A stretch of DNA of 64,000 bases from Psychrobacter immobilis (GCF_904846065.1 NZ_CAJGZV010000001.1:1054001-1118000), one strand, 5' to 3'. Shown: positions 50,180 to 60,101, counted from the stretch's first letter. Notes: generated by a model from the sequence alone, not told the origin. Numbers and translations are program-made.

Positions 50180-50878
50180 ATGAATAATACAATGAACTCC
50201 CCAGTCATCGTTGCCTTAGATAATATGACGATGGAGGCATCGATAGCATTAGCTGATCAGTTAGATCCAACATCATGCCGCTTAAAAGTGGGTAAAGAGC
50301 TATTTACTCGCTGTGGTCCTGAGATAGTTAAGGCGCTACATCAGCGTAATTTTGACGTATTTCTAGACTTGAAATTCCATGATATTCCTAATACTACCGC
50401 TCAAGCGGTACTAGCGGCAGCTGAGCTTGGCGTATGGATGGTGAATGTGCATGCCAGCGCGGGCTTAGAGGCGATGTCATTGGCTAAACAGCGCTTGTTA
50501 GACGGTAATTTTGATACCTTGCTGATAGCCGTCACCGTGCTGACCTCTATGGATAATCAAGCATTGATGCAAACAGGTATTACCGATGGTCTAGATGCGC
50601 AAGTGAGTCGATTGGCACAATTAACCAAGCAAGCAGGTCTTGATGGCGTGGTCTGTTCAGCGCAAGAAGCTAAAACGCTCAAGACACTATGTGGTCAAGA
50701 TTTTAAATTGATTACCCCTGGTATTCGCTTGCTAGACGACAATGCAGATGATCAAAAACGTATTTGCACGCCAAAACAGGCGTTAGACGATGGTTCTGAT
50801 TATTTGGTGATTGGTCGTTCAATTACTCAGGCAGCAGATCCTGCGGCTAAATTACAAAAGATACTCCGAGGTATTTAG
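50180..50878 (+). CDS. pyrF: Orotidine 5'-phosphate decarboxylase
   Basis: Last step of UMP synthesis. 232 residues, TIM barrel: D14 in VALDN, K36 in RLKVGKE, the catalytic D63-x-K65-x-x-D68 in [12 protein letters not shown], and a phosphate-binding VIGRSIT near the end. Starts at 50180 and 50192 both fit, without a good ribosome site. A strong terminator closes the cluster after it. Confidence 0.96.
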   Translation: MNNTMNSPVIVALDNMTMEASIALADQLDPTSCRLKVGKELFTRCGPEIVKALHQRNFDVFLDLKFHDIPNTTAQAVLAAAELGVWMVNVHASAGLEAMSLAKQRLLDGNFDTLLIAVTVLTSMDNQALMQTGITDGLDAQVSRLAQLTKQAGLDGVVCSAQEAKTLKTLCGQDFKLITPGIRLLDDNADDQKRICTPKQALDDGSDYLVIGRSITQAADPAAKLQKILRGI

Positions 50879-50938
50879 ATACTTATAAAATATTTGGATA
50901 TTTACAAAGTGTTTAGCATTTTATAGTGTCAGCATGAT

Positions 50939-50970
50939 AAAAAAGACAGCCTAATCCGCTGTCTTTTTTT
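50939..50970 (+). terminator. Terminator downstream of pyrF
   Basis: AAAAGACAGC (50941-50950) pairs with GCTGTCTTTT (50958-50967), a 7-base loop, then more T. Confidence 0.92.
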
Positions 50971-51033
50971 AATTTTTGCGGGTATATCAAAAAGTGCTAA
51001 ACTATTTACGTTTATTTAATGATATTAGAACTT

Positions 51034-51831
51034 ATGAAATTACAGATTTTAAGTGACTTACATATTGACAGTTATGCGCGTCAGTCACATCCGCTAGGGC
51101 ATATTCCCAAAACTGATGCAGACGTGGTATTAGTTGCGGGCGATACTGCCAACAGCGATAGTGGTATGCCATGGCTACAAGAGCAGGCAGCACGTTTGCA
51201 AGTGCCTGTAATTACGATAGCTGGTAATCATGAATACTTTAATGAAGATGTGCTACATTTTGATAAAAAGCTGGCGACTTGGGACAATTATAATGCCCAG
51301 TCGCAGCAAGGCGTCCGTTTTCTACAGTGTCAACATATTGATATTGGTGACATACGTATCCTAGGTTGTACCTTATGGACAGATTACCAATATCAGGCCA
51401 ATGAAGACACTATAGCTGCTGCTATGCGCTTTATGCGTGACTATAAAAAAATCTATGCTGGAGGAGAGCTTTTTTCACCTGAAGTATCGATGCAAATCCA
51501 TACTGAGCATCGTCAGTGGCTACAGCAAGCACTGATAATGGCGCAAGCATTGGGTAAAAAAACGGTGGTCATGAGTCATCATAGTATTAGCCCATTATCG
51601 GTGTCTGAAAAATTTGCCAACCTACCGAGTAATGCCGCCTTTGTCAGTGATTTGTCTGGCTGGATGCATGAAGATTGGGCGCCAATACTATGGGTACATG
51701 GACATACACACGAAGCATTTGATTACCGTATTGGTAATACACGAATCATTGTCAATCCACGTGCGTATCCAAACGAAGTGAGCAGCACTGCATTAGCGTT
51801 TGCGTGGGACAAAGTCATTGATATCGGCTAA
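51034..51831 (+). CDS. Calcineurin-like metallophosphoesterase
   Basis: 265 residues. All five blocks of the dimetal phosphoesterase fold are present: SDLHID at the start, AGDTAN, GNHEYF, SHHSISP and GHTHEAFDY. It is probably cytoplasmic (no signal peptide). The substrate is unknown; relatives act on nucleotides, phosphoproteins or DNA ends. The frame starts at an ATG at 51019, but the ATG at 51034 (MKLQILSDLHID) is typical of the family and is preferred. No clear ribosome site was seen for either. Confidence 0.85.
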   Translation: MKLQILSDLHIDSYARQSHPLGHIPKTDADVVLVAGDTANSDSGMPWLQEQAARLQVPVITIAGNHEYFNEDVLHFDKKLATWDNYNAQSQQGVRFLQCQHIDIGDIRILGCTLWTDYQYQANEDTIAAAMRFMRDYKKIYAGGELFSPEVSMQIHTEHRQWLQQALIMAQALGKKTVVMSHHSISPLSVSEKFANLPSNAAFVSDLSGWMHEDWAPILWVHGHTHEAFDYRIGNTRIIVNPRAYPNEVSSTALAFAWDKVIDIG

Positions 51832-52015
51832 GTAATTTTAGCCTCTTGAAAGTAAATATCTTTTTAGTTATTTGTCACCTTGATTCGTATTTTTTAAAAT
51901 AGTGAATATAAAATAGTGCTTATTTTGAAGTCTAACCGCCTAGACTCGTAAGCAATATTACAATCGAACTGATATTTTGTTCATTCATATCAAAAAATCT
52001 GCTACGCTTGCTACC

Positions 52016-52852
52016 ATGAGCAAATATCTCAATAACACTCCCTCAAAACTGTCTGCTGAAAAGCTTGCGAGTCATACTCCAAGTGCTCCGGCGCCTTCGC
52101 ACTTGCCTGATAGTATGATTTCCTCAGTCAGCTTATTGCCTGAAGATAAACGGCTGATTTTATTTACCAGACATTCCTTACGTGAACGCTCTGATGGCAA
52201 TGGTTTTGCCAGTTATCAATTACCCCTAACACCTAAAGGTCGAGTACTAGCAAAGTCTTGGGGGCGTTGGTTGGCAGGGCATTTACCGTACTCGCTCGAT
52301 GTAGACAGTATCTCAAGTCCGATTGGACGCTGTATTGACACGGCGCAGCTGATGCAAGCAGGTGCGGGACTACAACGTGATATTACGCATCAGTCATTGT
52401 TGGTCGAGCCTGGTAGCCTAGTGACTGAGCCTGAAATAGCAAATCCAGTATTTAAAGAAATTGGCGTGCTCAACTTTATCAATCGATTTTTGCAAGGTAA
52501 TTTAGAGGGGACTAAAAACGCTTACCAAGGCGGTCTCGATATTTTATCGTTGTTTTATCAGCATCAGCCGCAGCAAGGGCATCTCATGCTTGCTGTTAGT
52601 CATGATACTTTGTTGTCTGCTTTTTTAGCAGTGATGTTTGATGTGGTCGAGATTGATTGGAATGATTGGCCAAAGATGATGGAAGGCGTGTTTTTGTGGT
52701 TTGATGATAAGCCGTTTGAACAAGCCAGAGCACACTTCGTTTGGCGCGGTGAATTGTATGTGCGCCCGATTCATACTTTATTAGAAGACTACCGTGCTGC
52801 CGGCTTTCATCCTAATACATTGCTCTTACCACCAGAAGTGAAATGGATCTAA
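52016..52852 (+). CDS. Histidine-phosphatase-superfamily protein (divergent)
   Basis: 278 residues. A polar N-terminus of about 40 residues is followed by a phosphoglycerate-mutase-like fold. The usual RHG motif reads RHSLRER here, the second arginine is in SPIGRCIDTA, and the late catalytic histidine is in AVSHDTLLSAF. The residues needed for a phosphohistidine intermediate are therefore present, though the glycine of RHG is replaced by serine. The substrate is unknown. The frame opens at a TTG (51977), and the ATG at 52016 is preferred. It is convergent with rpsT, sharing a terminator. Confidence 0.75.
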   Translation: MSKYLNNTPSKLSAEKLASHTPSAPAPSHLPDSMISSVSLLPEDKRLILFTRHSLRERSDGNGFASYQLPLTPKGRVLAKSWGRWLAGHLPYSLDVDSISSPIGRCIDTAQLMQAGAGLQRDITHQSLLVEPGSLVTEPEIANPVFKEIGVLNFINRFLQGNLEGTKNAYQGGLDILSLFYQHQPQQGHLMLAVSHDTLLSAFLAVMFDVVEIDWNDWPKMMEGVFLWFDDKPFEQARAHFVWRGELYVRPIHTLLEDYRAAGFHPNTLLLPPEVKWI

Positions 52853-52910
52853 ATACTATTTAATCTAAATACTGTTTAAAAAATTATTACTCATTTTTCG
52901 ATCAGACATA

Positions 52911-52953
52911 AAAAAACCTTGCCCCAGTATTAGAACCAGTAACAAGGTTTTAG
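52911..52953 (-). terminator. Terminator between the phosphatase-like gene and rpsT
   Basis: AAAACCTTG (52913-52921) pairs with CAAGGTTTT (52943-52951). The T-run is best on the minus strand, for rpsT, though plus-strand function is possible. Confidence 0.75.
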
Positions 52954-52997
52954 TCATCACGCTATAAAGGCAAGATGTGGTCTAAACGTAACCAATC

Positions 52998-53264
52998 TTA
53001 AGCTTGTAGGCCTTTGATGGTTTTGTTTAGGCGGCTCTTACGACGAGCAGCTTTATTCTTATGAATAATACCTTTGTCAGCCATACGATCAAGAACTGGT
53101 ACCGCTTTTTTGTAAGCTTCGGTAGCCGCGTCATAATCTTTAGCTGCGATAGCCGCATCAACACGTTTTAAGTAAGTACGAACCATAGAGCGTTGTGACG
53201 CAGAGTTCTGACGACGTTTGGTGTTTTGACGGGCGCGTTTACGAGCTTGTGCAGTATTAGCCAC
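52998..53264 (-). CDS. rpsT: 30S ribosomal protein S20
   Basis: 88 residues, a helical rRNA-binding protein of the small subunit: [43 protein letters not shown]. The start codon is GTG with AAGGAG 6 bases upstream. A non-ATG start is also known for rpsT in E. coli, where it has a role in autoregulation. Stop and length are standard. Confidence 0.97.
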   Translation of the reverse strand: MANTAQARKRARQNTKRRQNSASQRSMVRTYLKRVDAAIAAKDYDAATEAYKKAVPVLDRMADKGIIHKNKAARRKSRLNKTIKGLQA

Positions 53265-53995
53265 GCGAATCTCCTTGATAAAGACAGATAAAAATATGAA
53301 TGTGGATTACAATAAAAAAGGGTTTAACCATCATCGGTAACGAGCAGCCGTCTCGCCAAACATGATGTCGATGTCTAACATTAAAGTACCTATCTATTAT
53401 TAAAGGCACCTAAATGAGCAATAGAGCATCGCAAGCGCCAAAACTGTTTGGAATAATTAAACAGCGTTAACGTGTAAAGCCGGTTATCTTAGCAAATTAT
53501 CGCCCTTAGAACAATATATTTGATGATTAATGCTTAAAGAAGTTGTGTGATCATATATACGACAGTTTTTTGTGTCTCCGCTCAACTGTTTCTTGAAATA
53601 TTTATCAATATTGTTGCACTAAAAACCGCTTATGAGTGAATAAATCGCTTAGCCGATAAAATCTCTTACAATAAATTCTATAGAATACCCTCAGTTGTGC
53701 GTTAATTTAGGTATGATACTAGGGCATGTCCTCAATTCAATCGATGGACATCTAAATGGGCTGAATCTTCCCAAACAATGTTAAAAGAAATGTCAAATAG
53801 CTGGTTAATATTCCGATACTATTTACTATTCCGATAGCATCTACGCTATTTTCTTTGTTTGGTGGCAATTTATCTTATTTTTATCACCATTTTTAAAATG
53901 AGGATACGCCCTAAGATGAAAAGCTTTGGTGATAGGCTTTAAAATCAGATTTTTCATTATCATCTATTTTTCAACACACTATAAATGGATAGGCT
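53265..53995. other. 731-base gap between rpsT and the SDR gene
   Basis: The first ~450 bases must hold the rpsT promoter (a weak minus-strand TTTACA about 53475-53480 was noted, with no good -10). Then comes MITE-like copy B (53721-53912). No gene-sized ORF was seen. Confidence 0.4.
53721..53912. repeat. MITE-like repeat, copy B
   Basis: 192-base element with terminal inverted repeats AGGGCATGTCCTCA (left) and the complement of TGAGGATACGCCCT (right), 12 of 14 matching. It shares both ends with copy A at 29082. An internal duplication of ATTCCGATA accounts for part of the length difference. No coding capacity. Confidence 0.65.
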
Positions 53996-54697
53996 ATGCA
54001 GCGAAAAGCAATTGTAATTGGCGCGACAGGATTGGTCGGACAGCATCTTGTCAAACAGCTTAGTGAGCTTTATGACACGTTAATTGTGATTGCAAGGCGT
54101 CCGCCACGCTATATCAATACCAGCATGCGTTTTTATCAGGTTAATGATTTTGATAATTTGGCTGAAATATTTGCCAGCGTTGGCGTTGATCGAAAGACGG
54201 ACGCTTTTAGCTGTCTTGGTACGACTAAGAAGCAGGCTGGTAGCGATGAGGCCTTTCGAAAGGTTGATCATGATTATAATGTCAATTTTGCCAAACTGTG
54301 CCAAGACAAAGGTGTTGAAAACTTCTTTTTGTTATCATCCATGAATGCTGATATTCATAGTCGGTTTTTATACAATCGGGTCAAGGCGGAAACTGAGCAG
54401 TCTATTATGGCGCTAGGTTTTACGCAGCTAGTCATTTTCCGTCCGTCCTTGTTACTTGGCAAGCATAAAGGTCGTCCGCTTGAAAGTATTGGTCAAAAAG
54501 CCTTTCAGCTGATATCGCCCTTAGTTTCAGAATCATTGTCACTGCATCCCATTTCCGCCAAACGCGTTGCCATTGCCATGGCGATGAGTGCGCATGATGT
54601 TTATCAGCGTAATAAATACCGTACTGAACCTGCTATCCAAACCACTGATATCATCGAAAATAAGCAAATGCTAGCGATGACTAAAGTTAAAAAATAG
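53996..54697 (+). CDS. Atypical SDR / NAD(P)H-binding oxidoreductase
   Basis: 233 residues: Rossmann motif VIGATGLVGQHLVKQL at the start, CLGTTKKQAGSDEAFRKVD, LLSSMNAD, and YNRVKAETEQSIMALG, where Y-x3-K matches the SDR active site. It resembles the HTATIP2/YbjT-like atypical SDR group. Substrate unknown. The ribosome site is weak. It precedes rraA by about 95 bases on the same strand. Confidence 0.82.
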   Translation: MQRKAIVIGATGLVGQHLVKQLSELYDTLIVIARRPPRYINTSMRFYQVNDFDNLAEIFASVGVDRKTDAFSCLGTTKKQAGSDEAFRKVDHDYNVNFAKLCQDKGVENFFLLSSMNADIHSRFLYNRVKAETEQSIMALGFTQLVIFRPSLLLGKHKGRPLESIGQKAFQLISPLVSESLSLHPISAKRVAIAMAMSAHDVYQRNKYRTEPAIQTTDIIENKQMLAMTKVKK

Positions 54698-54791
54698 CCT
54701 AAGTATTAAGTTAAGGGAACGATTAAAATTAAGCCCCAGTCATAAATAATCAGTCATGAATAACCAATCATACATAACAAGGAGCGTCACT

Positions 54792-55334
54792 ATGTCAGGC
54801 ATGCCAGAATCAATAACGATGGATAAAGAGAACTTTGTGACCTGTGATTTATTGGATGCCAATCCTGAGTCGCAGGTGTGTTTGCCTAATATCGAAGGTA
54901 AGTCTTTTCATAGCTTTGGTGGCAAGGACAAGTTCTGCGGTGAAATTGTGACGGTGAAATGCTTCGAAGACAATAGTCGCGTCAAATCATTACTAAATAG
55001 CGATGGTAAAGACAAGGATGGTAACGGTAAGGTGTTGGTGGTTGACGGTGGTGGTTCAATGCGTTGTGCGCTGCTAGGCGACATGATTGCGCAGTCAGCG
55101 ATTGATAATGATTGGGCGGGGGTTATCGTATACGGCTGCGTCCGTGATGTTGATGATATGGCAGCAATGGACATCGGTGTGATGGCACTTGGTTGCATTC
55201 CGCGTAAATCCAATCGCCGCGATGAAGGTCAAACGGATATTGAAATTAGCTTTGGTGATTTAACACTAAATTCTGGTATGTTTGTCTACGCAGACAATAA
55301 CGGTATTATCGCTAGCGACAAGCCATTAATTTAA
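54792..55334 (+). CDS. rraA: RraA-family protein (RNase E inhibitor / HMG aldolase fold)
   Basis: 180 residues from the ATG at 54792, which has AAGGAG 7 bases upstream; the frame itself opens at 54756 without a ribosome site. Motifs: VDGGGSMRCALLGDMIAQSA and YGCVRDVDDMAAMDIGVMAL, typical of RraA. In E. coli RraA binds RNase E and slows mRNA decay, and the same fold serves as 4-hydroxy-4-methyl-2-oxoglutarate aldolase in others. The sequence looks closest to RraA proper, but aldolase activity cannot be excluded. Confidence 0.92.
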   Translation: MSGMPESITMDKENFVTCDLLDANPESQVCLPNIEGKSFHSFGGKDKFCGEIVTVKCFEDNSRVKSLLNSDGKDKDGNGKVLVVDGGGSMRCALLGDMIAQSAIDNDWAGVIVYGCVRDVDDMAAMDIGVMALGCIPRKSNRRDEGQTDIEISFGDLTLNSGMFVYADNNGIIASDKPLI

Positions 55335-55357
55335 CACCAGCTTAATAAATAGCACTC

Positions 55358-55387
55358 AAAAACCTCAGCTTAGCCGTTGAGGTTTTT
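55358..55387 (+). terminator. Terminator downstream of rraA
   Basis: AAAAACCTCA (55358-55367) pairs with TGAGGTTTTT (55378-55387) around a 10-base loop. Confidence 0.88.
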
Positions 55388-55492
55388 ACATTTAATCATC
55401 CTGTCTTTATATACGAATATAATCTTTATCAACTATTTGGCTATTGGTTTTTTAATAAAAATGCTAAGTGACAAACCGTTACGGCATAAATT

Positions 55493-55520
55493 TTGGTAAT
55501 TGCTGAAATATTCGTATAAT
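55493..55520 (+). promoter_or_regulatory. Putative sigma-70 promoter of mfd
   Basis: TTGGTA (55493-55498), 16-base spacer, TATAAT (55515-55520), giving a leader of about 28 bases to the ATG at 55555. Confidence 0.55.
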
Positions 55521-55554
55521 AGCTCTCTGACTCTTAACATTGATCCTACTCTTT

Positions 55555-58500
55555 ATGCCTATCACTGCTTTGACTGACGCCTTTGAACCAATTAACCAGC
55601 AGTTGTTTCCTATCCAGAATGCCGAGCGGCGTTGGCTGGCACCTGTGCATGGTGCAGTCAGCAGTTTGTGGCTAGCAAGTCTGGTGCAAACACCGCTATG
55701 GAATGTTGCCGACCGATTAAAAGTTGTGGTGACGCGTGACCAAAACCAGCTCAATCAAATAGAGACGGAATTGGCATTTTGCGGCGTCGATGCTTATGTG
55801 TTCCCCGATTGGGAGACGTTGACCTATGATGAGCTGTCACCGCATCAAGACATTGTTAGTGAGCGTATCAATCTATTAACCGATATGCCAACGTCAGGCG
55901 TGCTGCTCATCTCGGTTCAGGCATTGATGCATCGTGTCGCACCGCCAAGCTGGCTGATAGGGCAGCATTTTGATTTGAGCGTTGGTGATCGATTTGATAT
56001 CAATACCCAGCGCGGATTGCTGGCAAAGGCAGGCTACCGCGCCGTTGAGAATGTATTTGAGCCGGGTGAATTCGCGGTACGTGGCAGTATCATTGATATC
56101 TTTGCCATGGGTCAGCCGTTTCCACTACGTTTAGATTTGTTTGATGATGAGATTGAGACCATTCGTTTTTTTAATCCGCAAACCCAGCGGACATTGACCG
56201 TTGATGACCTCAAAACCATGATGAGTGGCAACGATAGTAGCATGGGCAAAGAGTCACTATCACTGCTACACAAGTTGCCAGATATCTCAAAACCTATCGA
56301 ACAATTCCAAATACTACCCGCCAAAGAATTTCCGCTTGATGAAGGGCGTGAGATGTTTCGTACCAACTTCGCCACAATGTTCCCTAATGCGAGCAGTCGT
56401 AAGTTTGAGCTACATAAAGACGTAATGGCAGGTATCGCTAGTAGCGGACTTGAATATTATCAGCCGCTATTTTTTGATTTAAAAGCGTGGACAGCAGAGA
56501 GTAGCTTGTTTGCTTACTTACCAAGCGATGCGCTGTTTATCACTGATGAATTGATTAATGAAAAACAGGTAGATTACTGGTCACAAATTCAGCGCCGTTA
56601 TGAAGAGCGCCGTCATGATATCGATAAACCTATTGTCGCGCCTGAGTTGCTGTATTTATTGTCAAATACTCTTAACGAACATCTTAATCATTATCCACGG
56701 GTGATTCTCAGTGCACGCAATGAGCTGGCTAGCATGACGGATGTTGCTGCGATTGACAGCGATGACTCATTGTTAGCAGATGGTTCATTGCTGGAAGTTG
56801 AAGAGCAGTCAGATTCACAGCCACAACTGCCGCTTGCGCCGAGTAAGCAACAAGGCTTGGTGACGCTCAGTGCGCAAGAGCCGCCACAATTGACCGTTAA
56901 CCACCAAAAGGCTGAGCCTCTTACCCAGCTATTAGAATTTTTAGCGTTACAAGCGCAAACAGCGACGCCAATATTGATCGTTGCTGAAACAGCGGGTCGC
57001 CGCGAAATTCTCATCGAGTTGTTTAAAGGCAAGATTGACATTAAGGCTTATGACAGCTTTGAGGCGTTTTTAGCAGCGGACAAGACCAACAATGTTGAAG
57101 GTAATAAGCTGCCGCAGGTTGGTTTAACCGTTGCGCCCATTGAACGTGGGGTATATGTTCCTGAGCGTTTGGTGCTGATTAGTGAGACGCAATTATTTGG
57201 TCGCCAAGTATTGCAAACACGCCGTCGTCGTCAAAGTGGCGTGTCTGAAGAGTTCTTGGTTAAGAGTGTTACTGAAATAACCGAAGGTAGCCCAGTTGTT
57301 CATATCGAGCATGGTATTGGGCGTTACAATGGGCTGATTACGTTAGATGTGGGTGATGGCGAGCAAGAGTTTATTCACTTAAAATATGCCGATGATGCCA
57401 GTATTTATGTGCCCGTTGCTAATTTGCAAATGATTAACCGTTATAGTGGCGGTGATCCAGCGCTTGCGCCATTGCACAAAATCGGTAGCGGAAAATGGGA
57501 TAAAGCCAAGCAAAAAGCGCTTGAGCAAATCCATGACGTAGCGGCCGAGCTGCTTAATATGCAAGCGCGTCGTGAAGCTAAAGTCGGTATTCATTTTAAA
57601 ATAGATGCGTCACAGTATGAGCTCTTTGCCAGTCAATTTGCCTTTGAAGAAACGCCGGATCAAGCCAATGCCATTCATGCGGTGATGGAAGACATGCGAC
57701 AAAACCAACCAATGGATCGGCTCATCTGCGGTGATGTGGGTTTTGGTAAAACAGAAGTGGCTATGCGGGCAGCATTCATTGCTGTCAGCGCCGGTTATCA
57801 GGTAGCGGTGCTAGTGCCGACGACCTTGCTGGCCGGTCAGCATGAAGACAATTTCCGCGACCGTTTTGCTGATTGGCCAGTGCGTATCGAGACGCTCTCA
57901 CGCTTTGGCGGCAAAAAGCATCAAGAAACGGTGTTGACAGATTTAGCAGCAGGTAAAGTCGATATTGTCATCGGCACCCATAAACTGTTACAACCTGATG
58001 TGAAATTCTCTAATTTAGGTTTGATGATTGTCGACGAAGAACATCGCTTCGGGGTGCGCCATAAAGAGCGTATCAAGGCGATTCAGACTGATGTGGATAG
58101 TATGTCGATGACAGCAACCCCCATCCCTAGAACGCTCAATATGGCGCTCTCAGGTATGCGTGACATGTCAATTATCGCGACACCTCCAGCACGTCGTTTG
58201 GCGATTAAAACCTTTGTCATGCAAAAAACGGATGCTCTAATGAAAGAGGCCATCTTGCGTGAGTTATTGCGCGGTGGGCAGGTTTATTTATTACATAATG
58301 ATGTGGCGAGCATTGAGCGTATGGCAGAAACCATACGTGAATTGGTGCCTGAGGCGAGAGTAGGGGTTGCTCACGGGCAAATGCAAGAGCGCCAACTTGA
58401 GCAAGTGATGCAGCAGTTTTATCATAAAAAATTCAACGTACTGATATGCTCCACCATTATCGAGACTGGTATTGATGTACCAAATGCTAATACCATTATC

Positions 58501-59310
58501 ATTGAGCGCGCCGATAAGTTTGGCTTGGCACAATTACATCAGCTGCGTGGTCGTGTCGGTCGTAGTCATCATCAAGCGTACTGTTATCTACTTGTGCCTT
58601 CTATCAAAGGTCTAAAAGGCGATGCTAAACGCCGGTTGCATGCGATTGAACGCGCCAATACGCTGGGTGCAGGTTTTATGCTGGCTAGCGAAGACTTAGA
58701 AATTCGCGGTGCTGGCGAAATACTTGGTAAGCAGCAAAGTGGTAATATGCAGGCGATTGGTTTTAGCTTATATATGGACATGCTAGAGCGAGCAACTAAG
58801 GCGATTAAAGCGGGTAAAGAGCCTGATTTAAGCACACCGTTGTCGCTGACTAGTGAGATTAATCTGCATAGCTCAGCATTGATACCAGAAGAATATCTGC
58901 ATGATGTCCATCAGCGTTTGTTATTTTATAAACGCATCAGTAATGCCGATGATAAAGAAGCATTGATTGATATTCGTACTGAAATGATTGACCGTTTTGG
59001 TACATTACCAGAGCAAACTAAGCAGTTATTCGCCATCCACGGACTGCGTATACAAGCTGAGCCGCTCAAGATTAATAAGATTGATGCCAATAGTAATAGC
59101 ATGACATTAGAGTTTGCACCTGATACGCCAGTCGATGCCTTGGCAATTATTAAGTTGATTCAGAGCAATGGTCAGCGTTATCGTATGAACGGTGCTTCTG
59201 GTATTCGTTATCAAGATGCTGATAAGCTGGCAACGCCGCAACAGCGCGTCACCGCGATACAAGAGTTATTACGCTATTTTAGCGAGCATATGGTGGCAGA
59301 GTCAGCGTAG
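55555..59310 (+). CDS. mfd: Transcription-repair coupling factor Mfd
   Basis: DNA translocase that removes RNA polymerase stalled at lesions and recruits UvrA. 1251 residues: the UvrB-like N-terminal module, a linker, the RNAP-interaction domain (VVHIEHGIGRYNGLITLDVG), and the RecG-like helicase with Walker A GDVGFGKTE (K732), DEEHRFGV, the SMTATPIPRTLNMAL motif and ETGIDVPNANTIII. The autoinhibitory C-terminal TRCF domain follows. The frame opens at a TTG (55540); the ATG at 55555 (MPITALTDAF) is preferred. An acidic, poorly conserved stretch near residues 400-445 is longer than in E. coli. Confidence 0.97.
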   Translation: MPITALTDAFEPINQQLFPIQNAERRWLAPVHGAVSSLWLASLVQTPLWNVADRLKVVVTRDQNQLNQIETELAFCGVDAYVFPDWETLTYDELSPHQDIVSERINLLTDMPTSGVLLISVQALMHRVAPPSWLIGQHFDLSVGDRFDINTQRGLLAKAGYRAVENVFEPGEFAVRGSIIDIFAMGQPFPLRLDLFDDEIETIRFFNPQTQRTLTVDDLKTMMSGNDSSMGKESLSLLHKLPDISKPIEQFQILPAKEFPLDEGREMFRTNFATMFPNASSRKFELHKDVMAGIASSGLEYYQPLFFDLKAWTAESSLFAYLPSDALFITDELINEKQVDYWSQIQRRYEERRHDIDKPIVAPELLYLLSNTLNEHLNHYPRVILSARNELASMTDVAAIDSDDSLLADGSLLEVEEQSDSQPQLPLAPSKQQGLVTLSAQEPPQLTVNHQKAEPLTQLLEFLALQAQTATPILIVAETAGRREILIELFKGKIDIKAYDSFEAFLAADKTNNVEGNKLPQVGLTVAPIERGVYVPERLVLISETQLFGRQVLQTRRRRQSGVSEEFLVKSVTEITEGSPVVHIEHGIGRYNGLITLDVGDGEQEFIHLKYADDASIYVPVANLQMINRYSGGDPALAPLHKIGSGKWDKAKQKALEQIHDVAAELLNMQARREAKVGIHFKIDASQYELFASQFAFEETPDQANAIHAVMEDMRQNQPMDRLICGDVGFGKTEVAMRAAFIAVSAGYQVAVLVPTTLLAGQHEDNFRDRFADWPVRIETLSRFGGKKHQETVLTDLAAGKVDIVIGTHKLLQPDVKFSNLGLMIVDEEHRFGVRHKERIKAIQTDVDSMSMTATPIPRTLNMALSGMRDMSIIATPPARRLAIKTFVMQKTDALMKEAILRELLRGGQVYLLHNDVASIERMAETIRELVPEARVGVAHGQMQERQLEQVMQQFYHKKFNVLICSTIIETGIDVPNANTIIIERADKFGLAQLHQLRGRVGRSHHQAYCYLLVPSIKGLKGDAKRRLHAIERANTLGAGFMLASEDLEIRGAGEILGKQQSGNMQAIGFSLYMDMLERATKAIKAGKEPDLSTPLSLTSEINLHSSALIPEEYLHDVHQRLLFYKRISNADDKEALIDIRTEMIDRFGTLPEQTKQLFAIHGLRIQAEPLKINKIDANSNSMTLEFAPDTPVDALAIIKLIQSNGQRYRMNGASGIRYQDADKLATPQQRVTAIQELLRYFSEHMVAESA

Positions 59311-59424
59311 TTGTTTTGGCATTTCGGCATTTTGAGAGCTTGGCAATAATTTTCGGTAGATTCAATCAGCTCAATAAGTCAGCTAGCCAGTGCTCAAGTA
59401 GGACGTCAAGACAATGAGTCATAG

Positions 59425-59460
59425 CGCTATTTTATCGGTCGGATAACTGATAAAATAGCG
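59425..59460. repeat. Perfect 12-bp inverted repeat
   Basis: CGCTATTTTATC (59425-59436) and GATAAAATAGCG (59449-59460) with a 12-base spacer, between mfd and the HIT gene. No T-run follows on plus, so it is not a standard terminator. Confidence 0.6.
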
Positions 59461-59559
59461 ACATCCTATATTTAGCCTATTGTTTTTTAGTAAATTAAAT
59501 TTTGCTTTTCTAGATTTATATTCCTTTTATCTGAGTGTCATAACAAGAGAACCGTCATT

Positions 59560-59991
59560 ATGTTCCAACTTCATCATAAACTTGCTGCCGATAGCTTTTT
59601 AGTGGGTGACTTCCCATTATCGACTTGTCGTTTAATCAATGATTGCCAGTTTCCTTGGTTAATATTAGTGCCGCGCGTATCAGGTATCAAAGAGTTATAT
59701 GAGTTATCTGAAGCCGATCAAACACAGTTTTTACGTGAGTCAAGCTGGTTGTCGAGTCAGCTAGCCAAGACCTTTCAAGCTGATAAAATGAATGTAGCTG
59801 CACTCGGTAATCAAGTACCGCAACTTCATTTTCATCATATCGTTCGCTATCAAAATGACATGCAATGGCCAAATCCAGTATGGGGCGTCCCTGCTATTCC
59901 TTATACTAAAGAAGTGTTGGCTCAGATGCAGCAAACGTTAATGATGGCGCTACGTGGTCATCATCAAATGCCATTTGATTGGCAAATGTAA
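59560..59991 (+). CDS. HIT-family protein
   Basis: 143 residues of histidine-triad fold. DFPLSTCRLINDCQFPWLIL is the N-terminal strand region and QLHFHHIVRYQND is the triad loop, with three histidines in a divergent H-x-H-x-H-like arrangement. HIT proteins are nucleotidyl hydrolases or transferases acting on AMP-linked or dinucleoside substrates; the exact substrate is unknown. The last codons are partly duplicated 47 bases downstream. Confidence 0.88.
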   Translation: MFQLHHKLAADSFLVGDFPLSTCRLINDCQFPWLILVPRVSGIKELYELSEADQTQFLRESSWLSSQLAKTFQADKMNVAALGNQVPQLHFHHIVRYQNDMQWPNPVWGVPAIPYTKEVLAQMQQTLMMALRGHHQMPFDWQM

Positions 59992-60034
59992 TAAATACCT
60001 GAGTAGTAATAGGTCGGTAATTTGATTGGCAAAT
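59973..60034 (+). repeat. Direct repeat spanning the HIT gene end
   Basis: ATTTGATTGGCAAAT occurs at 59973-59987, inside the last codons of the HIT gene, and exactly again at 60020-60034. Confidence 0.7.
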
Positions 60035-60056
60035 TGATAATGATACTTTATTGGCG

Positions 60057-60101
60057 AGGTATCGATTAACTAGGTATCGATTAACTAGGCATCGATTGAC
60101 C
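60057..60101 (+). repeat. Three 15-base tandem repeats
   Basis: AGGTATCGATTAACT twice exactly (60057-60071, 60072-60086), then a third unit with three changes, AGGCATCGATTGACC (60087-60101). Confidence 0.8.

Noticed and set aside
53441..53520. rpsT promoter
   Set aside because: TTTACA is present on the minus strand, but no acceptable -10 at 16-18 bases.
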